Source of the DNA: Nocardiopsis composta
GTDB taxonomy: Bacteria; Actinomycetota; Actinomycetes; Streptosporangiales; Streptosporangiaceae
Direction: 5' to 3'
Length of the DNA stretch: 64,000 nucleotides
Assembly (NCBI RefSeq): GCF_014200805.1
Contig: NZ_JACHDB010000002.1
Location: 682,001-746,000 of the forward strand
Below, piece after piece: positions 9,136-18,955 of this stretch. Each line of letters opens with the position of its first letter. The stretch's first letter is position 1. Under the pieces are notes generated by a model. The model searched no databases. It was not told the origin of the DNA and worked only from the letters and a program-made list of their open reading frames with translations. A program made the translations under genes and the position numbers.

Positions 9136-10217
9136 GCACCACCCGGATCGGCGTGGGCGGCGGCGCCGAGCCCCGCTACGACGTGGTCATCGGCAGCGGC
9201 GTCTTCGGCGAGCTGCCCGCCCTGGTGGGGGAGGGCGCCGAGCGGGTCGCGGTGATCCACCCCGAGCCCCTGGGCGAGCTGGCCCGGCCGGTGGTCGGCG
9301 CGCTGGAGTCGGCCGGCAAGCGGGTGCTGCCGCTGCCGGTGCCCGACGGCGAGGCGGCCAAGGACGCCGCGGTCGCCGCCGGGCTGTGGGCGCGGCTCGG
9401 CCAGGCCTCCTTCACCCGCAGCGACGCGGTGGTCGGGGTGGGCGGCGGCGCCACCACCGACCTGGCCGGCTTCGTCGCCGCGACCTGGCTGCGCGGGGTG
9501 CGCGCGGTGCTGGTGCCCACCACGCTGCTGGCGATGGTGGACGCCGCGGTCGGCGGCAAGACCGGCATCAACACCGCGGAGGGCAAGAACCTGGTCGGCG
9601 CCTTCCACCCGCCGGCCGGCGTGCTGTGCGACCTGGCCACCCTGCCCGGTGTTCCCACCGCCGACTACATCGGCGGGCTCGCCGAGGTCGTCAAGGCCGG
9701 GTTCATCGCCGACCCGGTCATCCTGGACCTGGTCGAGGCCGACCCGGAGGGGGCGGTCCGCCCCGAGGGCCGGCACACCCGCGAGCTGATCGAGCGGGCC
9801 GTGGCGGTCAAGGCCGAGGTGGTCTCCTCCGACCTCAAGGAGAGCGGCCGCCGGGAGATCCTCAACTACGGGCACACCCTGGGCCACGCCATCGAGCGCG
9901 CGGAGAACTACCGGTTCCGGCACGGCTACGCGGTCTCCATCGGGATGGTCTTCGCCGCCGAGCTGGCCCGGCTGGACGGCCGGATCGACGCCGGCCTGGT
10001 GCGGCGGCACCGCGCCGTGCTCTCCTCGGTCGGGCTGCCCACCGGCTACGCGGCCGGGGCCTGGCCCGGCCTGCGCGACGCGATGCGGGTGGACAAGAAG
10101 GCCCGGGGGTCGGTGCTGCGCTTCATCGTCCTCGACGGGACCGCCCGCCCCACGGTCCTCTCCGGCCCCTCCGCGGAGCTCCTCGACGCCGCCTACCAGG
10201 CGGTGGCCGCGGACTGA
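9132..10217 (+). CDS. aroB: 3-dehydroquinate synthase
   Basis: The 361-residue product contains the NAD-binding GVGGGATTDLAGFVAATWLR, the substrate and zinc region PTTLLAMVDAAVGGKTGIN, and the zinc-ligand block NYGHTLGHAIE. It cyclises DAHP to 3-dehydroquinate, the second shikimate-pathway step. The GTG at 9132 overlaps the aroK stop. The three aro genes are co-oriented and almost contiguous, so they should be one transcript; DAHP synthase and the other shikimate enzymes are not in this window. Confidence 0.97.
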   Translation: MSTTRIGVGGGAEPRYDVVIGSGVFGELPALVGEGAERVAVIHPEPLGELARPVVGALESAGKRVLPLPVPDGEAAKDAAVAAGLWARLGQASFTRSDAVVGVGGGATTDLAGFVAATWLRGVRAVLVPTTLLAMVDAAVGGKTGINTAEGKNLVGAFHPPAGVLCDLATLPGVPTADYIGGLAEVVKAGFIADPVILDLVEADPEGAVRPEGRHTRELIERAVAVKAEVVSSDLKESGRREILNYGHTLGHAIERAENYRFRHGYAVSIGMVFAAELARLDGRIDAGLVRRHRAVLSSVGLPTGYAAGAWPGLRDAMRVDKKARGSVLRFIVLDGTARPTVLSGPSAELLDAAYQAVAAD

Positions 10218-10407
10218 CCGGGCGCTGCGCGGCCCGGGGGTGAACGTCGGCACCCGGCGAAGCCACTAGACTTCGGTGTGCGGACCGGTGCCGATGCCGC
10301 ATCGCACACCGGCACCCGCCGCGGAACGGGCCTCCCGCACCGGTGGTCCTCCGCCGGTGCGCCGGTCCCCACCGACCCTTTCTCGACCCCATGGAGAGAC
10401 GACCGAC

Positions 10408-10971
10408 GTGGCCACGACGAACGACCTGAAGAACGGCATGACCCTGAAGCTCGACGGCGGCGCGCTGTGGAACGTCATCGAGTTCCAGCACGTCAAGCCC
10501 GGTAAGGGCGGCGCGTTCGTCCGTACCAAGCTGAAGAACGTCACCTCCGGCAAGGTCGTCGACAAGACCTTCAACGCCGGCGTCAAGGTCGAGGTGGCCA
10601 ACGTCGACCGCCGCGAGATGCAGTACCTGTACCACGACGGCGACTCCTACGTCTTCATGGACACCGACACCTACGACCAGCTCAACGTCCCCAGCGAGGT
10701 CGTCGGCGGCAACGCCGACTACCTGCTGGAGAGCGCGATGGTCACGGTCGCGGTGCACGACGGCAACCCGCTCTACATCGAGCTGCCCGCCGCGGTCGAG
10801 CTGGAGATCTCCCAGACCGACCCGGGCGTCCAGGGCGACCGCTCCACCGGCGGCACCAAGCCCGCCACCCTGGAGACCGGCGCGGTCATCCAGGTCCCGC
10901 TGTTCATCACCACCGGCGAGCGGGTCAAGGTCGACACCCGCACCGGCGACTACCTCGGCCGCGTCAACTGA
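10408..10971 (+). CDS. efp: Translation elongation factor P
   Basis: The 187-residue product is full length for EF-P, with the KOW-like N domain followed by two OB domains. The ribosome-contacting loop reads [10 protein letters not shown], with the tip lysine at residue 33. EF-P relieves stalling at polyproline stretches; notably FtsZ, DivIVA and the acidic protein in this window are proline-rich. No EpmA, EarP or YmfI modification gene is visible nearby, so the modification state is unknown. GTG 10408 has GGAGAG about 9 bases upstream. nusB follows after 43 bases. Confidence 0.96.
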   Translation: MATTNDLKNGMTLKLDGGALWNVIEFQHVKPGKGGAFVRTKLKNVTSGKVVDKTFNAGVKVEVANVDRREMQYLYHDGDSYVFMDTDTYDQLNVPSEVVGGNADYLLESAMVTVAVHDGNPLYIELPAAVELEISQTDPGVQGDRSTGGTKPATLETGAVIQVPLFITTGERVKVDTRTGDYLGRVN

Positions 10972-11014
10972 TGGCGGACGGACTCAGGCGGGGCGAGCGA
11001 GGGGCGGCGCAGCG

Positions 11015-11428
11015 GTGAGCGGGGCACGACGCAAGGCGCGCAGACGCGCCATCGAGGTGCTCTACGAGGCGGAGCTGCGCGGAGCCGCGGTGGGCTCGGT
11101 GATCGAGCGCCGCCGGGCCCAGGCCGAGCCGCCGATCAACGAGTTCACCGAGCACCTGGCCGCCTCCGTCGACGAGCACCAGGAGCGGATCGACGAGCTG
11201 CTCAACACCTACGCGATCGGCTGGACGCTGGAGCGGATGCCGGTCGTGGACCGCAACATCCTCCGGATGGGCGCCTACGAGCTGCTCTGGGACGACGAGA
11301 TCCCGGACGGCGTGGCCATCGCCGAGGCCGTGGCCGTGGCCAAGGAGCTCTCCACCGAGGAGTCGCCGACCTTCATCAACGGCCTGCTCTCCCGGCTGAT
11401 GGAGAACAAGGCGGAGCTGACCCTCTGA
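11015..11428 (+). CDS. nusB: Transcription antitermination factor NusB
   Basis: The 137-residue all-helical product matches NusB, with the N-terminal ARRKARRRAIEVLYEAELRG and the C-terminal EELSTEESPTFINGLLSRL-type region conserved. It binds boxA RNA with NusE (S10) in ribosomal antitermination complexes. GTG 11015 follows a GAGGGG site. The efp-nusB order is standard in actinobacteria, but the bldD-pyr genes that usually follow in Streptomyces are absent here. Confidence 0.95.
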   Translation: MSGARRKARRRAIEVLYEAELRGAAVGSVIERRRAQAEPPINEFTEHLAASVDEHQERIDELLNTYAIGWTLERMPVVDRNILRMGAYELLWDDEIPDGVAIAEAVAVAKELSTEESPTFINGLLSRLMENKAELTL

Positions 11429-11639
11429 CCGGTCCGCCGGGAGCGCGCACCGCGCGCCCCGGCGGCCACCGGGGGCGGGAACGGCCCTCGGCAGCGGATC
11501 GGCCTCTGATATGTTGGCGCCGCCGGAGACCGCCCCGGACCGGCGGAAACGCGCTCGCGGCAGCACGCGGCGCCGGCCCCGGGCCGGGCGGAGCACCGCG
11601 CCGCGCGGGGGAGCCGGCGGGCGCTAGGAAGGGAACTTC

Positions 11640-12431
11640 GTGAGCGACAAGGGCGTCGGCCCCGCCGGGGGAGCCCCGGCCGGCACCGCAGCGGACCCCG
11701 CACCCCAGACGGCGCGCAGCGCCGCCGTCTGGGAGGCGCTCCGCGAACTCCTGGCCTCCCTGGCCGGCGCGGGCGACGGTCCGCTGCGCATCGTCGACGC
11801 CGGCGGCGGGACCGGCGGCGCCGCGGTCCCGCTGGCCGCCCTCGGCCACGAGGTGACCGTCGTCGAGCCCAGCCCCGACTCGCTGGCCGCGCTGGAGCGC
11901 CGCGCCGCCGAGGCCGGCGTGCGGGTCCGCGCCTACCAGGGCGACACCGTCGACTTGCACACCCTGCTCCCCGCGGCCGAGGCCCACCTGGTTCTGCTGC
12001 ACAACGTGCTGGAGTACGTGGACGACCCGGCCTCCGCCCTCACCGACGTGGTGGGCGTGCTGCGCCCCGGCGGGGCGGTGAGCGTGCTGGCCGCCAACGC
12101 CTTCGCCGCCGCACTGCACCGGGTGCTGCTCGGCGGCGTCGCCGAGGCCCACCGGATACTGGACGACCCGGACGGCCGGTGGGGCGAGGGCGACCCGATG
12201 CCGCGCCGGTTCACCGCCGAGGGGCTCACCGGCCTCACCGCCCGGGCCGGCCTGGTCGCCCCGCGGGTGCGCGGCGTCAGCGTCTTCGCCGACCTGCTCC
12301 CCGGCCGCTACGACACGGGCCACGAGGACGAGGGGGCGCTGGCCGCGCTGGAGAGCGAGGCGGCCCGGCGCCCGGAGCTCGCCGGGATCGCCACCCAGCT
12401 GCACGTGGTCGCGTTCCGCCCGGAGGGATGA
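11640..12431 (+). CDS. SAM-dependent class I methyltransferase
   Basis: The 263-residue product has a short disordered N terminus and a Rossmann methyltransferase core. Motif I is IVDAGGGTGGAAVPLA (51-66), the acidic motif II is VTVVEPSP (72-79), and motif IV is VLLHNVLEYVDDP. The layout resembles the UbiE/CmoA-type fold, but the substrate cannot be inferred. GTG 11640 has an AGGAAGGGA site. It is followed by the polymerase IV gene after about 220 bases. Confidence 0.8.
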   Translation: MSDKGVGPAGGAPAGTAADPAPQTARSAAVWEALRELLASLAGAGDGPLRIVDAGGGTGGAAVPLAALGHEVTVVEPSPDSLAALERRAAEAGVRVRAYQGDTVDLHTLLPAAEAHLVLLHNVLEYVDDPASALTDVVGVLRPGGAVSVLAANAFAAALHRVLLGGVAEAHRILDDPDGRWGEGDPMPRRFTAEGLTGLTARAGLVAPRVRGVSVFADLLPGRYDTGHEDEGALAALESEAARRPELAGIATQLHVVAFRPEG

Positions 12432-12648
12432 CCCGCCTCTCCTTCCCCGGTGATCCCGGCGTTGCGGCCCCGGGGGAGAGGGGCCCTTCCCGGCGGTGGT
12501 CCGGTGTTCTGGGCCGTCGATCCGGTGGCGGCCCGGGCGGTCCCGCCCGCGGCGCCACCGGTCCGCTGGCCGGCCGCCCCACCGGTGCAGGGCCGCGGAC
12601 CGGGGCCGATCGAGGAGTCCGAGACCGACGGGGGAGTGGCGGGGAGCC

Positions 12649-13974
12649 GTGAGCCGACGCCAGCTGGAACGCGGTGAGGCGCTGCGCGGGATGGTCGGTG
12701 CCGACGGCATCCGGCCGCTGAGCGCCGCCGGGCCGGAGGACGAGGCCGGCTGCACCGTCCTCCACATCGACATGGACGCCTTCTTCGCCAGCGTGGAGCT
12801 GCTGGCCCGGCCGGAGGCGCGCGGCCGGCCGGTCATCGTCGGCGGCACCGGGCCGCGCGGCGTGGTCTCCTCCGCCGACTACCTGGCCCGCTCCTACGGG
12901 GTGCACTCGGCCATGCCGATGGCGCGGGCGCTGCGGCTCTGCCCCGACGCCGTGGTCCTCCCGCCCGACGGCCCGGCCTACCGGCGCGCCTCCGAGGCGG
13001 TGATGGACATCTTCCGGTCGATCACCCCCGAGGTGGAGCCGGTCTCCCTGGACGAGGCGTTCCTCGACGTCTCCGGGGCCCGCCGGCGGCTGGGCGGCCC
13101 GGTCCGGATCGCCGAGCTGATCCGCGAGCGGGTCCGCGCCGAGCAGCGCCTCACCTGCTCGGTGGGGGTGGCCTCGACCAAGTTCACCGCCAAGCTCGCC
13201 TCCACCCGGTGCAAGCCGGACGGGCTGCTGCTGGTGCCAGCCGCCCGGGTGCCGGCCTTCCTGGACCCCATGCCGGTGGGCGCCCTGTGGGGCGTGGGGG
13301 AGAAGACCGAGCGCTCCCTGGCCCGGCTGGGCCTGCGCACCGTGGGCGACGTGGCCCGCGCCCCGCGCGAGGCGCTCCGCTCCGAACTGGGCCGGGCCCT
13401 GGGGGACCAGCTCGCCGACCTGTCCCGCGGCCACGACCCGCGCCCGGTGGTGCCCGGCTCACCGGATAAGAGCATCGGCGCGGAGGAGACCTTCCCGGCC
13501 GACGTCGCCGACCCGGGGGAGATCCGCCGGGAGCTGCTCCGGCTGGCCGAGCAGACCGCGCGCCGGCTGCGCGCCTCCGGGCAGGCCGGGCGGACCGTGG
13601 TGGTGAAGCTGCGGCGCGCCGACTTCTCCACCGTCACCCGGTCCCGCACCCTGTCCGAGCCCACCGACGTCGCTCGGGAGATCAGCTCGGCGGCCCGCGC
13701 CCTGTACGCCGCCTCCGGGCTGGAGGGCGAACCGCTGCGCCTGGTGGGGGTGCGGGTGGAGGGCCTGGCCGGCGCCGACCGGGCGCACCGGCAGCCGACC
13801 CTGGACGAGCCGGAGAGCGGGTGGCGCGAGGCGGAGCTGGCGATGGACGCGGTGGCCCGGCGGTTCGGCGCGGGCGCCATCAGACCGGCGAGCCTCGCCG
13901 GCCCCGCGGCCGATTCCGGCCGCGGCGGCCGGAATCGGCCCGAGGGTGACCGGAATGACGGCCGCCGGCGGTAA
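12649..13974 (+). CDS. dinB: DNA polymerase IV (Y family)
   Basis: The 441-residue product has the Y-family catalytic motifs HIDMDAFFASVE (D41, D43) and VSLDEAFLDVSG (D135, E136), and the fingers/palm pattern of DinB with a little-finger domain at the C terminus. It performs translesion synthesis opposite damaged bases. The GTG at 12649 is the most upstream plausible start, near GGGGGAG and GGGGAG; an ATG at 12691 is the alternative and would remove only a non-conserved extension. No LexA-type operator is recognised upstream. The last residues are Arg/Gly-rich. Confidence 0.93.
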   Translation: MSRRQLERGEALRGMVGADGIRPLSAAGPEDEAGCTVLHIDMDAFFASVELLARPEARGRPVIVGGTGPRGVVSSADYLARSYGVHSAMPMARALRLCPDAVVLPPDGPAYRRASEAVMDIFRSITPEVEPVSLDEAFLDVSGARRRLGGPVRIAELIRERVRAEQRLTCSVGVASTKFTAKLASTRCKPDGLLLVPAARVPAFLDPMPVGALWGVGEKTERSLARLGLRTVGDVARAPREALRSELGRALGDQLADLSRGHDPRPVVPGSPDKSIGAEETFPADVADPGEIRRELLRLAEQTARRLRASGQAGRTVVVKLRRADFSTVTRSRTLSEPTDVAREISSAARALYAASGLEGEPLRLVGVRVEGLAGADRAHRQPTLDEPESGWREAELAMDAVARRFGAGAIRPASLAGPAADSGRGGRNRPEGDRNDGRRR

Positions 13975-14309
13975 CTTTTACCTCTCCCGGGACGTTGGAG
14001 GGGGTGTACGGGTCGGTGTGCGCACCGCTGCGGAGGGGGCGGTAGGCCTCCTCCGAGGACCGGGGGAAGAATGGACGCACCCCGGAGGACGGGGCGGTGG
14101 AGGAACCGTTGGCCGCAAGGGTGGAAGCGGGGTTGGCGTAGCGGTGTTGAGGTTAGCCGGTGAGGGTAATGTGGCCGGTGTGGGACGGTCGCGCGGGTAT
14201 CTCTACTTTCCAGTAGGCGCTAAGTCGCCGTATTCTGGGCATATCACTGACCAACAGACCGTCGTTCAGTACCCGTCACCCCAATCGGGGACTGTCATTG
14301 GGAGGCGCC
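13975..14309. other. Regulatory intergenic region upstream of the DUF3040 gene
   Basis: This 335-base region has no gene. It is locally A/T-richer than its surroundings from about 14140 to 14290 and holds a sigma-70-like promoter candidate (separate entry). Confidence 0.5.
14207..14236 (+). promoter_or_regulatory. Candidate promoter of the DUF3040 gene
   Basis: TTTCCA at 14207 and TATTCT at 14231 are separated by 18 bases. Initiation about 7 bases later would give a leader of roughly 65 bases before GTG 14310. The assignment rests only on spacing and local A/T richness. Confidence 0.35.
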
Positions 14310-14699
14310 GTGCCGCTCTCTGAACACGAGCAGCGCATGCTCGACCAGATCGAGCAGGCGCTGTATGCCGAGGATCCGAAGTTCGCGAACACCGTTCGCC
14401 AGACGAACCCGGTGGTCCACTACAAGCGGTGGATCATCAAGGCGTCCATCGGTTTCGTGGTGGGCATCTGCGTCCTCATGGGCGGAATGATCCTCCAGCA
14501 GCCGGTGGTCGGCGCACTCGGATTCATCATCATGCTCGCCTGCGCTCTGCTGGGACTCTCCGGATGGCGCAAGGGCGCCGGCGGCGCCCAGGGAGCCGCG
14601 GCCGCGGCCGCGGGCCCCAAGCAGGCGCGCAAGGAGAAGCCCGGCATGATGCACCGCTTCGAGGAGCGCTGGCGCCGCCGCCAGGAGGGCGACGGCTGA
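14310..14699 (+). CDS. DUF3040 membrane protein
   Basis: The 129-residue product begins with the DUF3040 signature PLSEHEQRMLDQIEQALYAEDPKFA. Two hydrophobic helices follow (about residues 47-67 and 72-92), then a Lys/Arg-rich cytoplasmic tail. The family is confined to actinobacteria and has no known function; members often sit near cell-wall genes, as here. GTG 14310 is supported by GGAGG at 14301 and by the usual family N terminus. A perfect hairpin terminator follows. Confidence 0.88.
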   Translation: MPLSEHEQRMLDQIEQALYAEDPKFANTVRQTNPVVHYKRWIIKASIGFVVGICVLMGGMILQQPVVGALGFIIMLACALLGLSGWRKGAGGAQGAAAAAAGPKQARKEKPGMMHRFEERWRRRQEGDG

Positions 14700-15358
14700 C
14701 ATCCGGCGCCGCCGAGCGAGCGCGCCCGGCCCGACCGGGCCGAGCGATCCCCGGGGGCGGTACACGGACGACGAGGCAGCGCGCCCGCCGCGACGACGGC
14801 GGGCGCGCTGCCTTTTCCGTCTCCCCGCCCGCGGAACCCTCCGGGCCCGCGCCGCGCGAGGCCGCGGACGCGGCACCGCCCCGACCGGTCGGGGCCGGCT
14901 CCGCCCGGCCGGGCCGATGCCCGCCCGGACGGGAAGGCGGCGCCGGCGCCGCCGAGCGCGGCCCGCCATGGCACCCGGGTCCGCCGTGAGAGCCGGCGGC
15001 CGTCCGGCCGATATCGGGGCCCGACCCGGGGCCGCCCGGGCCCATCTGCCCCGGACGGGCGGGAGGGCGGAGCTGGTCCGGCCGGATCCCGGCCGAGGAG
15101 CCGGCGTGTTCTTTCGGCGCTGAGCGGGGCCGGGCCTAGGAGGCGTCCCCGCGTACCCGCGGCCGCCGGCGGTGCCGCCGCGGGCCGGGCAGACGGCCAC
15201 CCGGCGGCCGGGGAGGCGGCGCACTGCGGTGGCGCGGCCGGTGCCCCGGGCCGCTGCTCTTCCCGCCCTGCGACCGGACACGCTGGGCGACCATCTGCAT
15301 ACCCGGCGGTCCCCCAGGGGAAGGGGCTGCCCGCGCGCACCGCGGTATCGCCGTCGAA
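14700..15358. other. Intergenic region between convergent genes
   Basis: Apart from the terminator at 14775-14816, I see no gene in this 659-base stretch. The reading frames are Arg/Pro/Gly-rich and overlap in all frames, the pattern expected of non-coding GC-rich DNA. Confidence 0.55.
14775..14816 (+). terminator. Strong intrinsic terminator after the DUF3040 gene
   Basis: A perfect 16-base stem (14775-14790 with 14797-14812, arm GGCAGCGCGCCCGCCG) encloses a 6-base loop CGACGA and is followed directly by TTTT. It lies 75 bases after the DUF3040 stop codon. Confidence 0.92.
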
Positions 15359-17695
15359 TCAGCGACCCGGGACGCCAGCGGCCCTCCGGGGAGAGCCGGG
15401 GCCCACCGGGCCGGACGGGCGGGCGGGGAGGCGCAGCAGGGAGCGGGGCAGCAGGGCGGCGCGGGCCCGGGCGGCCGGGGCGGCCGAGCGGCGCAGCGCC
15501 ATCGAGAGCGTGCGCAGGTCGGCGGGGAGGGACGGCTGGGCGGCCGGTTCCGGTGCGTAGCGGGCCGTCTCCTCGGCGCGGGCGATCCGCTCCAGCGCCT
15601 CGGCGGATCCGTCGTCCAGTGCGGCGGCCGAGGCGATGCGCAGCGCCGCCGCGCGCGGGCTCTCCACCGTGCTCCAGCCCAGGCCCAGATCGAGGCAGAG
15701 GTCGCGGACCTCGGCCCAGGCGGCCTCCGCCGCGGCGACCGGGGCGGCGGCCCCGGCGCGGACGAGCCGGGCCCGGCGCCGCACGGCGCGGAGCAGCGCG
15801 GGCAGCAGCACCAGCACGGCGGCGGCCGCCGCGGCCGGCCACGGGCCGCCGCCGTCCCCCGGGGCGGCCCCACCGGAATCGGGCAGCTCCCGGTCGGGGG
15901 CGGCGGTGTCCTCTCGGTCCGGCGCGGCGTCGTCCTCCTCCTCGGGGGCCTCGCTCTCCTCCGGGTCGGGGGAGTCCTCCTCCGGCGACTCCCGGTCGGA
16001 GGGGGCGGACGGGGCGCCGGTGGCGTACTCCGGGACGGAGGCGGTGCCCTGCCCGTCGCCCGGGGTGGGCTCGAAGCGCAGCCACCCCTGCCCCGGGAAG
16101 TACAGCTCCGGCCAGGCGTGCGCGTCGGACTCGCGGACCTGCCAGCTCCCGTCGGCGGTCCGGGAGCCCGCGGTGTAGCCCACCGCCACCCGGGCGGGGA
16201 TGTCGAGCTGGCGCGCCATCAGCGCCATCGACGCGGCGAACTGCTCGCAGTAGCCGACCCGCGAGTCGAAGAGGAAGTGCGCCAGCGGGTCGGCGCCCTG
16301 CGGGAGGGGCGGCGGGTTCAGGTCGTAGCGGAACCCGCCGTCGCCGGTGAACCAGTCCTGCAGCGCCACCGCCTGGGCGAGCCGGTCGTCGGCGTCCTCG
16401 GTGATCGACCGGGCCAGCCGTGCCACCCGGTCGTCCACGCCGGAGGGGACCACCAGGAACCGCTCGTCCAGCGAGTCCGCTCCGGACCCGGTGAGCCGGG
16501 CCGGGTCCGGCTGCAGCTCCAGGCTGGTCACCGTGTACCGGGGGGAGGGGTCCTGCACCGAGGTGCCGAACACCATCAGGCTGTCCGGGTCGGCGTACCA
16601 CTCCCCCTCGATGCCGAGCTCCCGCGCCGGGTAGGGCAGCGGGAGGAAGGCGGTGTCCCTGACGTCCCGCTCGAGGGTGATCTCGGAGCTGACCCGCTCG
16701 TAGTCGCCGCCGGTCAGGCCGGGGACCGGCGGGAGCGAGGCCCCGTCCAGCACATCGCCCTCGTCGAGCCGGACCGGCGACATGGTCCAGTCGGTGCCGT
16801 CGAACGCGTCCAGCACGAAGGTGCGCAGGTAGGCGGGGGAGGAGGAGTCGGTGGTGTACTCCAGGACGACGCTGTCGGACCGGGAACCGAGGTCGTGGCG
16901 GAGCGAGACCAGGGGGTGGGTGGTGGTCACCGTCTGGTCCGGCCCCGGCGGCCCGGCCATCTCGTAGACCGAGCCGGACGCCAGGTTGGGCAGGGCCACC
17001 GGCACCAGCAGGGCCAGGGCGAGCGCGGCGGCGGCGACCCCGGCGGAGAGCAGCCCGTGGCGCAGCGCGCCGAGGGCGCGGGAGGCCGGCGCGCCGGCGT
17101 GCGGCGCCCAGCCCGAGCCGCGCACCCAGCCGTCCACCGCGAGCAGGGCCAGGTAGCCGCAGGCGGCCAGGGCGAACGCGCCGGCCCCCACCCCCTGGTC
17201 GTCCACGGCCAGCGGGAACAGCAGCATCGCGAAGAGCGGCACGCCGGTCAGCGCAGGGGTGCGGGCGGTCACCGAGAGGACGTCGCCGACCGCCCCGGCG
17301 GCCGCCGCGCCGAGCGCGAAGACCAGCGCGACCCCCGCGGTGCCGGCGACCGGCGGCGGGTTCGCGTCGATCTCCTGGCGGCCCTGGAGGAGGATCCGGC
17401 CCAGCTCGTCCAGGGAGGCGGGGGTGGGCACGAAGCCGGCCACCGCGGCCTGCGGGGCGAACACGGCGGTGACCACCGCCAGCGCGACGAGCAGCTGGGC
17501 CGGCGGGACGAGCAGCGCCGCGCCCCGCGGCAGGAACCGCAGCCCGGCGCCGACCAGCGCCATCGCGGTCAGCACAGCGGCCGACGGGGGCAGCCAGCCG
17601 CTCCCGGACACCAGCGGGTCCAGCAGCCACAGCCCGCACAGCATCGCGCCGGCCGACACCAGGGTCAGCACCGCGAGGCGGAACCCGGCCATCAT
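15359..17695 (-). CDS. TgpA-type transglutaminase membrane protein
   Basis: The 778-residue product has an N-terminal DUF3488-type block of about six membrane helices, an extracellular transglutaminase core, a proline/acid-rich linker, one more helix and a cytoplasmic DUF4129-like tail. The catalytic triad is visible as VGYCEQFAASMALMARQL (Cys), SDAHAWPELYF (His) and a nearby acidic residue. Such proteins are thought to crosslink or hydrolyse surface proteins. The start at 17695 overlaps the DUF58 stop as ATGA, so it is the last gene of the moxR-DUF58-tgpA operon. Confidence 0.9.
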   Translation of the reverse strand: MMAGFRLAVLTLVSAGAMLCGLWLLDPLVSGSGWLPPSAAVLTAMALVGAGLRFLPRGAALLVPPAQLLVALAVVTAVFAPQAAVAGFVPTPASLDELGRILLQGRQEIDANPPPVAGTAGVALVFALGAAAAGAVGDVLSVTARTPALTGVPLFAMLLFPLAVDDQGVGAGAFALAACGYLALLAVDGWVRGSGWAPHAGAPASRALGALRHGLLSAGVAAAALALALLVPVALPNLASGSVYEMAGPPGPDQTVTTTHPLVSLRHDLGSRSDSVVLEYTTDSSSPAYLRTFVLDAFDGTDWTMSPVRLDEGDVLDGASLPPVPGLTGGDYERVSSEITLERDVRDTAFLPLPYPARELGIEGEWYADPDSLMVFGTSVQDPSPRYTVTSLELQPDPARLTGSGADSLDERFLVVPSGVDDRVARLARSITEDADDRLAQAVALQDWFTGDGGFRYDLNPPPLPQGADPLAHFLFDSRVGYCEQFAASMALMARQLDIPARVAVGYTAGSRTADGSWQVRESDAHAWPELYFPGQGWLRFEPTPGDGQGTASVPEYATGAPSAPSDRESPEEDSPDPEESEAPEEEDDAAPDREDTAAPDRELPDSGGAAPGDGGGPWPAAAAAAVLVLLPALLRAVRRRARLVRAGAAAPVAAAEAAWAEVRDLCLDLGLGWSTVESPRAAALRIASAAALDDGSAEALERIARAEETARYAPEPAAQPSLPADLRTLSMALRRSAAPAARARAALLPRSLLRLPARPSGPVGPGSPRRAAGVPGR

Positions 17696-18912
17696 CGGAG
17701 GCCTCCCGCGGTCGGTGCGCCGCGCACCGGGGACCCCCAGGCGGCGGGCAGTTCGGAGGGGCGGCCGATCACCAGTGCGCGCCAGCCGGCCGCGGCGAGC
17801 GCGGCCGCGGCCCCCTGGGCCTCGGCCGGGCGGCCGGTGCACAGCACCGCGGTGCGCGGTCCGGTGGCGCCGCGCGCGACGGAGGCGAGCACCTCCAGGT
17901 CGGCGGGGTCGAGGGAGCCCAGGACGGCGACCACCGGCCCGGAGCCGGCGGTGCGCAGCGGCTCGGCGCCCGCGGCCAGCCCGGTGCGCTGCGAGGCGGG
18001 CGCCAGCGCCAGCGCCTCCACCACGCCGGCCGGGCCGGCGGCGGGCACGCCCGCCTCCCCGCCGTCGGTGAGCAGCCGCACCCGGCGGCCCTGCCCGGCC
18101 AGGTGCACGGCGATCGAGGCGGCCGCGCTGACCGCGGTCTCCAGGGTGGACTCCGGGCCGGAGCCGGTGTGCGCGGCGGCGCGCAGGTCCACCAGGACCG
18201 CCGCGCCGCCGTCGTGCCGGGCCTCCTCGCGGCGGACCATCAGCTCGCCGTGGCGCGCGGTGCTGCGCCAGTGCACCCGGCGCAGCTCGTCGCCGGAGCG
18301 GTAGGGCCGGGGGACCGGGTCGTCCTCCCCGGAGGCGGCCATCGCCCGGGCCGGGCTGCCGCCCAGCTCGGCGGCGCCCGCGGACGAGGCGCCGCCGCCC
18401 AGCGGCACCACCTCGGGCGTCACCATCAGCGCCGCGGGCGCACCGAGGTCCCGGACGGCCCGGAAGCAGCCGAGCGGGTCGCCCAGGGTGACCCGGAGCG
18501 GGCCGACCGGGTACAGGCCGCGCGCCGAGGCGCGGACCCGGTAGGCCAGGTCGCGGTCGCGGCCGGGGGCCAGCAGCCCGACCCGGAACCGGGGCGGCTC
18601 GCCCAGCGCGGGCGGAAGCAGGTCCTCGGCGAGCACCCCGCCCAGCGGGCGCACCGAACCGGTGTTGCCGATCCGCACCGCCACCTCGGCCTCCGAACCC
18701 ACCGGGGTGCGGGCCGGGTGGAGCGCGCGGCCGTGCCCGATGCCGCGGAAGGCGCCGAGCAGGGAGAGCCCGGACAGCAGCGGGAGCGCGACCAGCAGCA
18801 CTCCCAGGGCGACCAGGTCGCGCTCGCCGACGAGGAACCCGCCGGCCAGCACGGTCGCCCCGGCGAACAGCAGGCCCACGCCCCGGGGGGTGAATGCTCT
18901 CAGCGGTCTCAC
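17692..18912 (-). CDS. DUF58 domain protein
   Basis: The 406-residue product has two N-terminal membrane helices and the DUF58 signature YRSGDELRRVHWRSTARHGELMVRREE in the middle, followed by a von Willebrand A-like fold (VLVDLRAA). DUF58 proteins associate genetically and probably physically with MoxR ATPases and transglutaminases in envelope processes. The GTG at 18912 is assigned from conservation of the first membrane helix; its ribosome site is weak. It follows moxR by 43 bases and overlaps the transglutaminase start. Confidence 0.9.
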   Translation of the reverse strand: MRPLRAFTPRGVGLLFAGATVLAGGFLVGERDLVALGVLLVALPLLSGLSLLGAFRGIGHGRALHPARTPVGSEAEVAVRIGNTGSVRPLGGVLAEDLLPPALGEPPRFRVGLLAPGRDRDLAYRVRASARGLYPVGPLRVTLGDPLGCFRAVRDLGAPAALMVTPEVVPLGGGASSAGAAELGGSPARAMAASGEDDPVPRPYRSGDELRRVHWRSTARHGELMVRREEARHDGGAAVLVDLRAAAHTGSGPESTLETAVSAAASIAVHLAGQGRRVRLLTDGGEAGVPAAGPAGVVEALALAPASQRTGLAAGAEPLRTAGSGPVVAVLGSLDPADLEVLASVARGATGPRTAVLCTGRPAEAQGAAAALAAAGWRALVIGRPSELPAAWGSPVRGAPTAGGLR

Positions 18913-18955
18913 CTCGTTTCGGGGCGGCGCCGCCGGCGCCCGCCCGGGACTGGGC